Shown: positions 1-8,569 of the stretch, piece after piece
Numbering within the stretch: the stretch's first letter is position 1
How the letters are laid out: every line of letters starts with the position of its first letter
Assembly (NCBI RefSeq): GCF_000755245.1
Contig: NZ_BBMP01000022.1
Coordinates: 682,001-746,000, forward strand
Reading direction: 5' to 3'
DNA length: 64,000 bases
Source: Halococcus sediminicola
Lineage (GTDB): Archaea > Halobacteriota > Halobacteria > Halobacteriales > Halococcaceae
Notes under the pieces: generated by a model
Seen by the model: only the letters and a program-made list of their open reading frames with translations
Told to the model about the DNA's origin: nothing
Database searches by the model: none
Made by a program: the position numbers and the translations under genes

Positions 1-1321
1 CGACGGGGACGCCCCGAAACCAGTCGGTAACGAAGTCCGAAATCCCGAGCGTCGAGACGGTGTTCTGGATCGTGATGGCGAGCGTCAAAATCGCGGCCGC
101 GAGGAAGATACCTTTAAATCCGTTGACCATCGCGTCGGTCGCGTCGGCGTTTGAGGGGATGTCCCCGCGCGCTCGGAAGAGGACGAACCCGACGAGCAAG
201 CCCATCATCGCGGCGAGACCGAGGCGAATCCCGCCGATGTTGAACGACCACGGACCGCCCGCGGGGACGAGCAGCTCGTAGCCGGCGACCGAGAACAGCG
301 TCGACATCTGCGGGGCGTTGATGACTGGCGAGGCGTGCCAGAACATCGCCATGAGACCGACGCCGACGATGGTGAGCACAGGGATGGCGAAGTTGCGCCA
401 GTCGGGCGTCGCGGCCGCGGACATCTCGTAGTTCGCCACCTCGTCGGAGATGAGCGGGTCGGCGTCCGGGCCGACCACGCCGTCGCCCGCACGGGCGCGC
501 GACTCCTCGCGGCCCATCCCGAAGATGTTCGGGACTATCTGCCACGCGACCAGCGCGGCGATAATGAGTGCGGTCCACGAGTAGAAGGCGAATCCGAGCG
601 TATTGAAAAACAGCGGCCAGACCGCGTCGGTGGCCGCCTGCACGCCGTTTCCCGTCTGGGTGACGTAGCCAGACATATCTGGAGGAAGCACGTTCTGTTT
701 CGCCGCGGCGGCGAGACCCGCGCCGATGAAGCCCACGAGTGCGACACCCCACGTCGAGTAGAAGGCGAGTCGAGCGGCCGGACTCCCAGCAGAATCGACG
801 TAGTAGGCGAGTTTCGCCCGCGAGACGTCGTATTCGTCGGTGAGGGGACGCATCATCGAGCCGACCACTAAACAGTTGAAGTAGTCGTCGATGTGGATAA
901 TGACGCCGGCGAGAAACGAGGCTTTCTCGGCGTCGGCGGGCGACTCGACGCGACTGGCGAGCGCCTCCAACACGCCACGAATCGCTCCGGCGCGGATCAT
1001 CAGGCCCATCAACCCGCCGATGGCGAAGAGCGCGAGCAGCACGTTCTTGACGTACCACGGGTCGGCAAAGAGCGGCGACGTGGCGACGAGGTCGGGCACG
1101 ACGGTGATGCCGAGGAGCGCCCCGAAAACCGATCGAGCGACGCCATCGAGTCCGGCCGGTACGCCGACGGTTTCGGGACGGAAGACGCCGTAGACCATCG
1201 CGCCGCCGGCGATCCCAACGAACAGTCCGATGAGTGCGTCCCGGACGTACCACGCCAGCGAGATGGCGAGCAGCGCCGGCAGCAGCGACCATGGGCCCGC
1301 CGAGATAGCTTCGAGCGGCAT
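1..1321 (-). CDS. NhaC-type Na+/H+ antiporter (C-terminus beyond window)
   Basis: The minus-strand reading frame from the ATG at 1321 stays open to the window edge (about 440 residues) and encodes a multi-pass membrane protein. The segment HIDDYFNCLVVGSMMRPLTD near residue 140 and the DSAGSPAARLAFYSTW stretch soon after resemble the DDY and DS...STW regions of NhaC family antiporters. The family exchanges cytoplasmic Na+ for H+, a plausible salt-homeostasis role here. A cytoplasmic acidic loop (around residues 265-300) separates two groups of membrane helices. The C-terminus lies outside the window, so completeness and exact substrate cannot be judged. Confidence 0.82.
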   Translation of the reverse strand, partial: MPLEAISAGPWSLLPALLAISLAWYVRDALIGLFVGIAGGAMVYGVFRPETVGVPAGLDGVARSVFGALLGITVVPDLVATSPLFADPWYVKNVLLALFAIGGLMGLMIRAGAIRGVLEALASRVESPADAEKASFLAGVIIHIDDYFNCLVVGSMMRPLTDEYDVSRAKLAYYVDSAGSPAARLAFYSTWGVALVGFIGAGLAAAAKQNVLPPDMSGYVTQTGNGVQAATDAVWPLFFNTLGFAFYSWTALIIAALVAWQIVPNIFGMGREESRARAGDGVVGPDADPLISDEVANYEMSAAATPDWRNFAIPVLTIVGVGLMAMFWHASPVINAPQMSTLFSVAGYELLVPAGGPWSFNIGGIRLGLAAMMGLLVGFVLFRARGDIPSNADATDAMVNGFKGIFLAAAILTLAITIQNTVSTLGISDFVTDWFRGVPV

Positions 1322-1366
1322 GGTCCCGTCTTCGAGGGACGGGACAAAAAAGTGCGTTCGTGACTC

Positions 1367-1450
1367 TCAGATGAGCGTGATGGCGTAGGCGAACGACGAC
1401 CCGACCATCAGGAGGACGAACAGGATGGCGAACAGCTGTTGACGGTTCAT
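1367..1450 (-). CDS. 27-residue single-helix membrane micro-protein
   Basis: A 28-codon frame reads MNRQQLFAILFVLLMVGSSF followed by seven residues and TGA. It is almost entirely one hydrophobic helix preceded by a short positively charged N-terminus, so it should insert in the membrane with a tiny tail. It sits between NMD3 and the antiporter on the same strand, 45 nt before the antiporter start, which fits co-transcription. It could equally be an isolated signal-peptide-like peptide. I do not know a function. The support is the clean frame, the hydrophobic composition and the fit in the gap. Confidence 0.5.
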   Translation of the reverse strand: MNRQQLFAILFVLLMVGSSFAYAITLI

Positions 1451-1473
1451 ACTTCCACGAGTGCCGCGAGCGA

Positions 1474-2568
1474 TTAGTCGGTTTCGGCTGGGAGCACGTA
1501 CAGCCCCGCCCGGCTCTTGAGGACGTCTACCGTGTCGGCGTCGGTATCGAGATACGCCGGCCGCGCAACCGTCTTCGCGGCGTATGTCTCGGGGTCGAGC
1601 ACCTGCACCGCCCTGTCGTCCTCGACGGTAACGAGCGTCGTCTCCTCGCCGTCCGCGCGCCGACCGAGCAGCGTCGCCGCGGGCGCGATGCCGTCCTCGA
1701 AGGCCGCCTCGTAGGGTTCGCCCGTCGTTATTCGTACTCCCTTCAAGTTGCCTCGAACGCTCTCGACCAGCACCGGTCCGCCCTCGTCGTCGGGGTCGAT
1801 GACGTCGCCGGGCGTGAACTCCGGGAGGTGGACGGCGTACGTAACTCTGTACACTTCGTTGCCGTCCTCGTCTTCGGTGACGAGCGTCGCCGACTCATCG
1901 AACTCGCCGCCGAAGCGTCGGACGATGCGCTCGGCGACCGCCTGTCCGAGTTTCGTCGTCGAGAGCTTGACGTCCGCGCCGTCGCTCGTCTCGTCGATCT
2001 CGGTGATGAAGGCGTCGCGGTCGCCGTCGGCCTCGCGCTCTGCCACATAGTCGGTGACGATTTCGAGCGTGCGCTCGGTCTCTTCGTCGGTCGGCGTGCG
2101 GCCACGGGCGCGAATCTGGACGGTGCTCGCGTAGTAGTCGCCGGCGATGCGCCCACAGCGCGTGCAGGTGCCCCGCGAGACCTTTACCGGGACCGTCACT
2201 CGTTCCTCGACCGGCTCGCTACGGACGACCGCCGAGAGCCGACAGTGCATGCGGATGGTGTTTTCGTCGACCTGTTCGGGGTCGACCCCCCACGAGAACT
2301 CGTCGGCGTCGACGTGGACTTCGATGGCTTCGGTCACCTCGTCGACGGCGACGTCGGTGTAATCGCGCGCGCCGACGTCCACCCAGCGGTTGCCCCGTCT
2401 GATAGCCCCGCAGGTCGCACAGACGAGCACCTCGATGCGGTCGGGCGCGTCCACGAGGTCGAACTCGTCGAAATAACAGCCCGCACAGAGCGGCGTCCGT
2501 CCGCCCGCTTCCGGCTCGCCCTCGACGGGGTCGCCACAGCGCGGACAGAACTGGCGTGACTGGCTCAT
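1474..2568 (-). CDS. nmd3: NMD3-family 60S/50S ribosomal subunit adaptor homologue
   Basis: The 364-residue protein begins with a zinc-binding region: Cys pairs at residues 8/11, 28/31 and 50/53 and a later CTRCGR motif, as in the N-terminal domain of NMD3. In eukaryotes NMD3 is the nuclear export adaptor of the large ribosomal subunit; the archaeal homologue's role in subunit maturation is inferred. The ATG at 2568 is chosen because a TATA-like GTTTAACC on the minus strand lies about 28 bp upstream, giving a leaderless transcript; upstream in-frame ATGs lie within or before that box. It is divergent from htpX. Confidence 0.88.
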   Translation of the reverse strand: MSQSRQFCPRCGDPVEGEPEAGGRTPLCAGCYFDEFDLVDAPDRIEVLVCATCGAIRRGNRWVDVGARDYTDVAVDEVTEAIEVHVDADEFSWGVDPEQVDENTIRMHCRLSAVVRSEPVEERVTVPVKVSRGTCTRCGRIAGDYYASTVQIRARGRTPTDEETERTLEIVTDYVAEREADGDRDAFITEIDETSDGADVKLSTTKLGQAVAERIVRRFGGEFDESATLVTEDEDGNEVYRVTYAVHLPEFTPGDVIDPDDEGGPVLVESVRGNLKGVRITTGEPYEAAFEDGIAPAATLLGRRADGEETTLVTVEDDRAVQVLDPETYAAKTVARPAYLDTDADTVDVLKSRAGLYVLPAETD

Positions 2569-2589
2569 TGACTCTCGTAGCGCCTCGGG

Positions 2590-2680
2590 CTGGTTAAACG
2601 GCATGCCACGTGGACGGCACAGTCCCCGTGGACGCCGGCCACGGGCTCGATTCGGGCGAGAGCGACGGAGACTTATGAAT
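2590..2680. promoter_or_regulatory. Divergent leaderless promoters of nmd3 and htpX
   Basis: Minus-strand GTTTAACC (about 2592-2599) is 28 bp from the nmd3 ATG, and plus-strand ACTTATGAA (2671-2679) is 27 bp from the htpX ATG at 2702. Both spacings fit archaeal TATA boxes of leaderless genes. Confidence 0.55.
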
Positions 2681-2701
2681 CGAGCGCCTATAGACGGGTA
2701 C

Positions 2702-3574
2702 ATGGAATGGAAGACTGATTGGGGTCTCCGTGCCCGGATGGGGCTGACGATGCTCCTGCTGCTCGCGCTGTACGTCGTCTTTCTCGGCGTGCTCGCGTAC
2801 TCCAACGTCGGGTTGGTCGGCACAGTAGTAATTATGGCGCTGTTCATGGGCGGACAGTTCTTCTTCAGCGACAAGCTCGCGCTCCGGAGTATGGGCGCTC
2901 ACGAGGTGAGCGAACAGGAGTATCCCGAACTCCACGCGACGATCGGCCGGCTCGCCCAGCAGGCCGACCTCCCCAAGCCCACGGTGGCGGTCGCGGACAC
3001 GCGGACGCCGAACGCCTTTGCGACTGGACGCTCGCCGTCGAGCGCGACCGTCTGTGTGACGACGGGCATCATGAACACGCTCGACAGGGAGGAGTTGGAG
3101 GGCGTGCTCGCCCACGAACTCGCCCACGTCAAGAACCGCGACGTGATGGTGATGACCATCGCCACGTTCCTCTCGACGCTCGCGTTCATGATCGTGCGCT
3201 GGGGCTGGCTCTTCAGCGGCGACCGCGAGCAGGGCGGCGCGCCCGTGATGGTCGCCATCCTCGTCTCGCTGGTCGTGGGAGTGGTATCGTTCCTGCTCGT
3301 GCGCGTGCTCTCGCGCTACCGGGAGTTCGCCGCCGACAGAGGCGGAGCGGTCATCACCGGCCGACCCTCGGCGCTCGCCTCCGCGCTGATGAAGATCGAC
3401 AACGGGATGGACAAGGTGCCGAGCGACGACATGCGCGAACAGGCCGACATGAACGCCTTCTTCATCATCCCGATCAAGAGCGGCGCTATCGGGCGCATCC
3501 TCTCGACGCATCCCTCGACCGAAAATCGTATCGAGCGGCTGCGCGAGATGGAGCGCGAACTCGAAACGGCCTGA
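2702..3574 (+). CDS. htpX: HtpX-family membrane zinc metalloprotease
   Basis: This 290-residue M48 peptidase degrades misfolded membrane proteins. Two N-terminal membrane helices (about residues 13-35 and 37-55) precede the zinc site H138-E139-L140-A141-H142; the third ligand is probably E208 in the REFAADRGG segment. Two further hydrophobic segments (about 155-172 and 182-202) lie between them. The ATG at 2702 is preferred over 2675 because the TATA-like element at 2671-2679 is 27 bp upstream. It is followed by PspAB, consistent with an envelope-stress neighbourhood. Confidence 0.93.
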   Translation: MEWKTDWGLRARMGLTMLLLLALYVVFLGVLAYSNVGLVGTVVIMALFMGGQFFFSDKLALRSMGAHEVSEQEYPELHATIGRLAQQADLPKPTVAVADTRTPNAFATGRSPSSATVCVTTGIMNTLDREELEGVLAHELAHVKNRDVMVMTIATFLSTLAFMIVRWGWLFSGDREQGGAPVMVAILVSLVVGVVSFLLVRVLSRYREFAADRGGAVITGRPSALASALMKIDNGMDKVPSDDMREQADMNAFFIIPIKSGAIGRILSTHPSTENRIERLREMERELETA

Positions 3575-3578
3575 AAAT

Positions 3579-3840
3579 CCCACTTTTTTCTGCGTCGGGT
3601 GGCCTCCCTGTGGTCGGCCACCACTCCTTGAAAAACCTGGACTAAAAACTCCCGCTCGCAAACCGCGCGAGCGGTGAACCGCGCTCACGACGTTCGCGCG
3701 GATACTACTCTCACCGCCGCACCGCAACCGCCCACATACCTCCCCAGCCGATTCGCTCGCTCCCTTTGGTCGCTCACTCATCCCTCGCACGGGTCGCGCC
3801 TTTGGCGCTCCCGCGCGCCGACGCACCATCGGCGTGCGGT
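3579..3840 (+). repeat. Intergenic element copy A (after htpX)
   Basis: The 315-base gap between htpX and pspAB holds no supported gene. Starting 5 nt after the htpX stop it reads CCCACTTTTTT, then GTCGGGTGGCC, GGTCGGCCACCACTCCT, CTGGACTAAAAACTCCCGCT, GAACCGCGCTCAC and CGATTCGCTCGCTCCC. The same ordered blocks recur in reverse orientation at 63.48-63.70 kb, and parts recur near 5.6-5.9, 7.0-7.25 and 37.8 kb. The leading T-run probably acts as the htpX terminator. Confidence 0.7.
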
Positions 3841-3889
3841 GGAAGTCGTATCGCTGCGGGTTTTTACCGCCGACGCCCTAACGGTGGCT

Positions 3890-4489
3890 ATGGGAATTTT
3901 CGATGGGTTGCGATCGGTGTTCGGAACGAGTGCGGAGGCAGACGCGACGCGCGACGCCGACCCCGACGACCTCTTCGGGATGAGCACGGCCTACCTCACG
4001 ATGGAGGCCGATTTGGGCTTCGACCCGGCGGGCGTCGCCGCACTCTGCTTTTCGGGCGTCGACAGCACCGATTTCGCCGACACAGTGGCGGAAGTCGAGG
4101 CGATTCTGGACGCCGGCGAGGTCGAGACGGGGACCGAGGCCCGGTTCGTCGACGACTCGCACGGCTACGAGTGGGTCGTGCTCGAAGACTCGGATTTCGA
4201 GGACCTCGTCACTAGCGTCCACTTCGCCGCCGACACACTCATCGAGCGTGGGTACGGCTCGCGGCTGCTCGCCGCACTCTTCGGCTTCGAGAAGAGCGGT
4301 CCCGTCTACTGGGTGTACTCCTTTCGGCGCGGGGCGTACTACCCGTTCGCGCCGCGTGCGGGCAACGAGCGCGATTCCACAGTCGAATTCAAACTCGAAT
4401 CCGTCCTCGACGGCGAACTCGACGTCGAGAGCGACAAGGAGTACTGGTACCCGCTCTGGCCCTCCACGGGCACGCATCCGTGGGAGTGA
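3890..4489 (+). CDS. pspAB: PspA-associated protein PspAB
   Basis: The 199-residue acidic soluble protein (start MGIFDGLRSVFG, end HPWE) matches the haloarchaeal PspAB family, named for association with PspA, the membrane-stress phage-shock protein. Conserved-looking segments include DPDDLFGMSTAYLTMEADLG near residue 30 and SFRRGAYYPFAPR near residue 145. No membrane helix or catalytic motif is visible. The start at 3890 follows a TTTTTACC element about 17 bp upstream. Its place between the HtpX protease and RadA suggests membrane or stress maintenance, but the biochemical activity is unknown. Confidence 0.8.
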   Translation: MGIFDGLRSVFGTSAEADATRDADPDDLFGMSTAYLTMEADLGFDPAGVAALCFSGVDSTDFADTVAEVEAILDAGEVETGTEARFVDDSHGYEWVVLEDSDFEDLVTSVHFAADTLIERGYGSRLLAALFGFEKSGPVYWVYSFRRGAYYPFAPRAGNERDSTVEFKLESVLDGELDVESDKEYWYPLWPSTGTHPWE

Positions 4490-4544
4490 CGCGACCGGCC
4501 CAGTTCGCGCACCGACGCTTCACTTCCGCCAAGCTGTTAACGAG

Positions 4545-4552
4545 GCTTTATC
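4545..4552 (+). promoter_or_regulatory. radA TATA box (leaderless)
   Basis: GCTTTATC lies about 28 bp upstream of the radA ATG at 4577, leaving essentially no 5' UTR. Confidence 0.55.
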
Positions 4553-4576
4553 CCCGAAGCCGCACAACCCGTTCGT

Positions 4577-5611
4577 ATGGCAGCAACCGAAGATCTAGAG
4601 AGCCTGCCGGGCGTCGGTCCCGCGACCGCTGACAAACTTTCAGAATCCGGCTTCGACTCCTATCAGGGGATCGCGGTGGCGAGTCCCGGCGAACTCTCCA
4701 ATACCGCCGATATCGGCGAGAGCACGGCCGCGGACATCATCAACGCCGCGCGTGACGCCGCCGACATCGGTGGGTTCGAGACGGGAGCCAACGTCCTCGA
4801 ACGCCGCGAGCAGATCGGCAAGCTCTCGTGGCAGGTCAACGAGGTCGACGACCTTCTTGGAGGTGGCGTCGAAACCCAGTCGATCACCGAGGTTTACGGC
4901 GAGTTCGGGGCCGGCAAATCCCAAGTCACCCACCAGCTCTCGGTCAACGTCCAGCTCCCCAACGAGTACGGCGGACTCGAAGGCAGCGCCATCTTCATCG
5001 ACAGCGAGGATACGTTCAGACCGGAGCGCATCGCCCAGATGGTGCGCGGCCTGCCCGAGGATGCCATCGCCGCCGCGATGGAGGCCCGCGAAATCGAGGG
5101 CGGACCCGGTAGTGACGAGGCAATGGAGGAGTTCATCGAGTCGATTCTCGACAAGATTCACGTCGCCAAGGCGTTCAACTCGAACCATCAGATCCTGCTC
5201 GCCCAGAAGGCCCAAGAGATCGCCAGCGAACACGAGGATACCGACTGGCCCGTCCGACTGGTCTGTATCGATTCGCTCACTGCCCACTTCCGCGCCGAGT
5301 ACGTCGGTCGTGGCGAACTCGCCCAGCGCCAGCAGAAACTCAACAAACACCTCCACGACATCGACAAGGTGGGCAACCTCTACAACGCTGCTACTGTGGT
5401 CACGAACCAGGTCGCCTCGAACCCCGACTCCTACTTCGGCGACCCGACTCAGCCGATCGGCGGCAACATCCTCGGTCACAAATCGACCTTCCGGATGTAT
5501 CTCCGCAAATCCAAGGGTACGAAACGCATCGTCCGCCTCGTGGACGCCCCAAACCTCGCCGACGGCGAGGCCGTGATGCGCGTCGAGGAGGAAGGACTGA
5601 AGCCGGAATAG
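4577..5611 (+). CDS. radA: DNA repair and recombination protein RadA
   Basis: This 344-residue archaeal RecA/Rad51 recombinase forms ATP-dependent filaments on single-stranded DNA and drives strand exchange in homologous recombination. Residues 1-60 form the helix-hairpin-helix domain ([22 protein letters not shown]). The ATPase core carries Walker A GEFGAGKS at 108-115, Walker [11 protein letters not shown] and the later [20 protein letters not shown] segment with L2/ATP-cap residues. The length matches other haloarchaeal RadA proteins and there is no intein. The leaderless promoter at 4545 fixes the start. Confidence 0.98.
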   Translation: MAATEDLESLPGVGPATADKLSESGFDSYQGIAVASPGELSNTADIGESTAADIINAARDAADIGGFETGANVLERREQIGKLSWQVNEVDDLLGGGVETQSITEVYGEFGAGKSQVTHQLSVNVQLPNEYGGLEGSAIFIDSEDTFRPERIAQMVRGLPEDAIAAAMEAREIEGGPGSDEAMEEFIESILDKIHVAKAFNSNHQILLAQKAQEIASEHEDTDWPVRLVCIDSLTAHFRAEYVGRGELAQRQQKLNKHLHDIDKVGNLYNAATVVTNQVASNPDSYFGDPTQPIGGNILGHKSTFRMYLRKSKGTKRIVRLVDAPNLADGEAVMRVEEEGLKPE

Positions 5612-5915
5612 CACTTTTTTACTTCGGGGAATCGCGCTCGCTACACTCGCGCTCAACCCCTCGCAAAAACCTGCACTAAAAACACCCGCTCGCGCCTGCG
5701 GCGCTCGCGGCGAACCGCGCTCACTGCGTTCGCACGGATGCGACGCTTTCCGCAGCCACAACTACACCGCAGAAGCCCCCGCATCCCTCCGGAAGAGCGA
5801 AGCTCTTCCGTGCTCTCGTTCACCTCCGCCTCACGAGAACTTCGGGATGCTCGCCCTTCATCCGCCAGGGACCGCACAGCACCGCGACCGCGCCGCGGCA
5901 GCCGCCGACCACATT
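5612..5915 (+). repeat. Intergenic element copy B (after radA)
   Basis: The 335-base gap after radA contains no supported gene. It starts with CACTTTTTTACT right after the radA stop, and continues with CCTCGCAAAAACCTGCACTA, GGCGAACCGCGCTCACTGCG, CACACCGCAGAAGCC-like text and CGCCCTTCATCCGCCAG. The blocks match copy A (first half) and, in inverted orientation, copy C downstream of the aldo/keto reductase. Confidence 0.72.
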
Positions 5916-5946
5916 CGCTAAGTGTGGGCGAACCGAACGTCGACAC

Positions 5947-6999
5947 ATGGAGCACCGCGAACTCGGTGATTCGGGGGTCGAGGTATCGACGGTCGGCTTC
6001 GGCGCGTGGGTCGTCGGCACCGACTGGTGGGGCGACCGCGGCGAGCAGGAGAGCATCGATCTGGTCCGTCACGCGCTCGATCAGGGCGTCTCCTTCTTCG
6101 ACACTGGCGACGTCTACGGTCACGGGCGCAGCGAGGAACTCATCGGCGAGGCGCTCGGGGATCGCCGCGACGAAGTCACCATCGCCAGCAAGGTCGGCTA
6201 CGACTTCTACAACAATCCCCAGGCCGGCCACGGTGAGATCCCGAAGAAGATGACGCCGGAGTACATCCAGGAAGCGGTCGACAAGAGCCTCGACAGGCTC
6301 GACATGGACCATCTCGATCTGCTCCAGCTCCACAACGCGGACGTCGACGAAGTGGACGAGGAGATCCTGGAAACCCTCGACGAACTGCGTGACTCGGGCA
6401 AAGTCGACGCGGTCGGCTGGGCGCTCGGCCCCTCGATCGGCTGGCTCGCCGAGGGTGATGCGGCCATCGCCAACGAGTTCGACGCCGTCCAGGTCGTGTT
6501 CAACGTCTTCGAGCAGACCCCAGGCACGCACTTCATGGAGACCATCGACGACCTCGACGCATCGACGAGCATCCTCGCGCGCGTTCCGCACTCCTCGGGG
6601 CTGTTGAACGAGCAGGTCAGACCCGAGACCGAACTCGGCGAGGGCGACCACCGCGGGTTCCGGCCCGACGAGTGGTACGACACCGGCTGGGAGAAAGTCG
6701 AGAAACTGCGCTTCCTTGAACGCGACGGCGAGCGCACGATGGGACAGGCGGCCATCCAGTGGCTGCTCGCCCACGACGAGGTCGCCTCGGTCACGCCGAC
6801 CTTTCGGACGGCCGCCGACGTCGACGAGTGGGCCGCCGCGCCCGACACGCCCGCGCTCTCGGACGAGGAACTCGACCGCGTGGCCGATCTCCACGCCCGC
6901 GATTACGACATCGAGCGCGACGACGGGATGACCGGGTTCCGCTCGTCGGTCGACGGCACCGATCTCGAAGCGGTCGGCGCGACGTACGCTGGCGACTGA
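5947..6999 (+). CDS. Aldo/keto reductase family oxidoreductase
   Basis: The 350-residue protein is a typical (beta/alpha)8 NAD(P)H-dependent reductase of carbonyl compounds. The catalytic tetrad is readable as D52 (SFFDTGDVYG), Y57, K82 (IASKVGYD) and H129 (LLQLHNADVD). The substrate is unknown. It resembles the YhdN/general-stress branch, in which the C-terminal region binds NADP. The gene stands alone and is bracketed by inverted copies of the intergenic element (5612-5915 and 7021-7254), so it might have arrived or duplicated as a unit; its codon use looks like that of its neighbours. Confidence 0.9.
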   Translation: MEHRELGDSGVEVSTVGFGAWVVGTDWWGDRGEQESIDLVRHALDQGVSFFDTGDVYGHGRSEELIGEALGDRRDEVTIASKVGYDFYNNPQAGHGEIPKKMTPEYIQEAVDKSLDRLDMDHLDLLQLHNADVDEVDEEILETLDELRDSGKVDAVGWALGPSIGWLAEGDAAIANEFDAVQVVFNVFEQTPGTHFMETIDDLDASTSILARVPHSSGLLNEQVRPETELGEGDHRGFRPDEWYDTGWEKVEKLRFLERDGERTMGQAAIQWLLAHDEVASVTPTFRTAADVDEWAAAPDTPALSDEELDRVADLHARDYDIERDDGMTGFRSSVDGTDLEAVGATYAGD

Positions 7000-7020
7000 A
7001 CCCGTATTTTCGTTTTCACC

Positions 7021-7254
7021 GACTGTCGCTGCGGCGGCCCGCCGGGGTTGCGGTGGCGGTGCGGTTTGTGGTCCTGGTGGATGAAGGGCGAAACCACGAA
7101 CGCAGTGAGTGGTTGAGGGCTTCTGCGGTGTGGTTGCAGTTTACGGAAAACGTCGTGTCCGCGCGAGCGCAGCGAGCGCGGTTCGCCGCGAGCGAGGCCG
7201 AAGGCCGAGTGGTCGGCGAGCGAAGCGAGCCGACCCGAGGAGTAAAAAAGTGGG
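7021..7254 (-). repeat. Intergenic element copy C (inverted relative to B)
   Basis: Read on the minus strand, it begins CCCACTTTTTTACTCCTCGG immediately after the stop of the MGMT-like gene at 7255, then GGCGAACCGCGCTCGCTGCG, CACACCGCAGAAGCCCTC, CGCCCTTCATCCACCAGG and a GC-rich end. The order of blocks equals that of copy B at 5612-5915. No gene is supported in this gap. Confidence 0.72.
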
Positions 7255-7716
7255 CTATAGTCCTTCGAGCGAGCGGAGTTTCTGTTCGACCTTCGGCGGG
7301 GCGGCGCTCGGACCGTCGCGCACGCGGTGGTCGGGGATGAGGATCGGGATGGGGTTCTCGTCGAGGGCGGTGCGGACGTGGTCGCGGTCGTCGTCGGCGT
7401 CCGCGTCGAGCGTAGGGATTTGCCGCGTGAGTCGTTCGACGGTGGTCTGTTCGCCGTAGGCGAGTTCTCGAACGGCGTCGAGTACCGCGCGCTGGTCGGT
7501 CGGGACGGTGAGCGCGAGTTCGATGTCGTCGAACTCGTCGGGCGCACCCGCCAGATACTCGAACAGCCTGTCGAGCAGCGGGTGTTCGTGGTCGGCGTCG
7601 GCCGCGAGGCTCGCCGGAAAACTCACCGAGAGTACGCGATCGCCGGCGACGCCGACCTGCACACAGCGGTCGAGGTAGTCGGACTCGCGCGTGTAGATGC
7701 CGGCTGCCTCGCTCAT
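7255..7716 (-). CDS. MGMT/Ogt-type DNA-binding domain protein lacking the catalytic Cys
   Basis: The 153-residue protein has an N-terminal alpha/beta part and a C-terminal winged-helix region like O6-alkylguanine-DNA alkyltransferases ([31 protein letters not shown]). Where active enzymes have P-C-H-R, this one reads P-D129-H-R, so it cannot take an alkyl group onto Cys. Bacterial and yeast alkyltransferase-like proteins replace Cys with Trp and flag damage for repair; an Asp here suggests a related non-enzymatic role, by inference. An alternative start lies three codons upstream (7725). It is divergent from trpC. Confidence 0.85.
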   Translation of the reverse strand: MSEAAGIYTRESDYLDRCVQVGVAGDRVLSVSFPASLAADADHEHPLLDRLFEYLAGAPDEFDDIELALTVPTDQRAVLDAVRELAYGEQTTVERLTRQIPTLDADADDDRDHVRTALDENPIPILIPDHRVRDGPSAAPPKVEQKLRSLEGL

Positions 7717-7776
7717 GGCACGCATAGCGCCGTGTCGACCTTCAACATTCTGTCCGCGGGCGACGCGTGACGCAAG

Positions 7777-7810
7777 CCTTATGTACAAAACAGTGCTTCG
7801 ATGTACAACA
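7777..7810 (+). promoter_or_regulatory. trpCBA promoter with two TGTACA boxes
   Basis: TGTACA occurs at 7782-7787 and again at 7802-7807, each within ATGTACAA, with start points exactly 20 bp apart. The first overlaps the likely TATA element CTTATGTA and the second covers the predicted transcription start just before the trpC ATG at 7811. TGTACA is the TRP-box consensus bound by the tryptophan repressor TrpY in Methanothermobacter. Confidence 0.6.
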
Positions 7811-8569
7811 ATGAACGCCAGCGAGGAGGTCGCTCCCGCGATCGAGTCGATACTGGCCGCCGCCGACGAGCGCGGCGGTGGCGACCGGCGGTTGTCGGTC
7901 GCCGCACGATCGCTGCCCGCGGCACTCGCAGCGGCCGACGAGGAGAACCGAGTGCCCGTCATCGGCGAGATCAAGCCCACGAGCCCGACGACCGACGGCC
8001 GGCGCGACGACGATCCGGCGGCACTCGCCGAGGCGCTGGTCGACGGCGGTGCGGCGGCACTCTCCGTTCTCACCGAGCCCGACCACTTCGGGGGGTCGCC
8101 CGGCGCTCTCCAGCGAGTGCGCGAGACCGTTTCGGTGCCCGTTCTCCGGAAGGACTTCATCCGTCGTGAGGAACAGCTGGACGTCGTCGAAGCCGACGCC
8201 GTCCTCCTGATCGCACGGTTCGTCGACGACCTCGCGGGGCTCGTCGCGGCGGCGCGCGAGCGTGGGTTCCAGCCGCTCGTCGAGGTCCACACCCGGGACG
8301 AACTCGACGACGCGCTCGCGGCCGGGGCGGAGATCGTGGGCATCAACAACCGCGACCTCGCCCGTCTGGAGGTGAGTCTCTCGACCTTCGAGGAGCTCGC
8401 ACCCCACGCGCCCGAGGACGTGACGCTCGTCGCCGAGAGCGGCATCGCCAGTGAAGAAGACGCTGCACGAATGCGCCGTGCCGGGGCCGATGGGCTGCTC
8501 GTCGGGAGCGCGCTCATGGACGGCGACGTCGAAACGAACACCCGACGACTCGTGGAGGGAGCGAAATGA
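7811..8569 (+). CDS. trpC: Indole-3-glycerol-phosphate synthase TrpC
   Basis: This 252-residue (beta/alpha)8 enzyme closes the indole ring from carboxyphenylaminodeoxyribulose phosphate, the step before tryptophan synthase. Family segments are [13 protein letters not shown] (first catalytic Lys), VPVLRKDFI (second catalytic Lys), [25 protein letters not shown] and [11 protein letters not shown]. An in-frame ATG ten codons upstream (7781) would place the TRP boxes inside the gene; 7811 agrees better with the family N-terminus. Its stop overlaps the trpB start (ATGA at 8566), so the two are translationally coupled. Confidence 0.96.
   Translation: MNASEEVAPAIESILAAADERGGGDRRLSVAARSLPAALAAADEENRVPVIGEIKPTSPTTDGRRDDDPAALAEALVDGGAAALSVLTEPDHFGGSPGALQRVRETVSVPVLRKDFIRREEQLDVVEADAVLLIARFVDDLAGLVAAARERGFQPLVEVHTRDELDDALAAGAEIVGINNRDLARLEVSLSTFEELAPHAPEDVTLVAESGIASEEDAARMRRAGADGLLVGSALMDGDVETNTRRLVEGAK

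Noticed and set aside
114-1292. Long Arg-rich open frame on the minus strand opposite and within the antiporter gene
   Set aside because: It is a shadow frame: its composition is extreme (Arg-rich, no helices or motifs), while the adjacent frame encodes a complete NhaC-type sequence.
5738-6253. Arg-rich frame over element copy B and the start of the reductase gene
   Set aside because: No start context or motifs; it overlaps the intergenic element and a well-supported gene.
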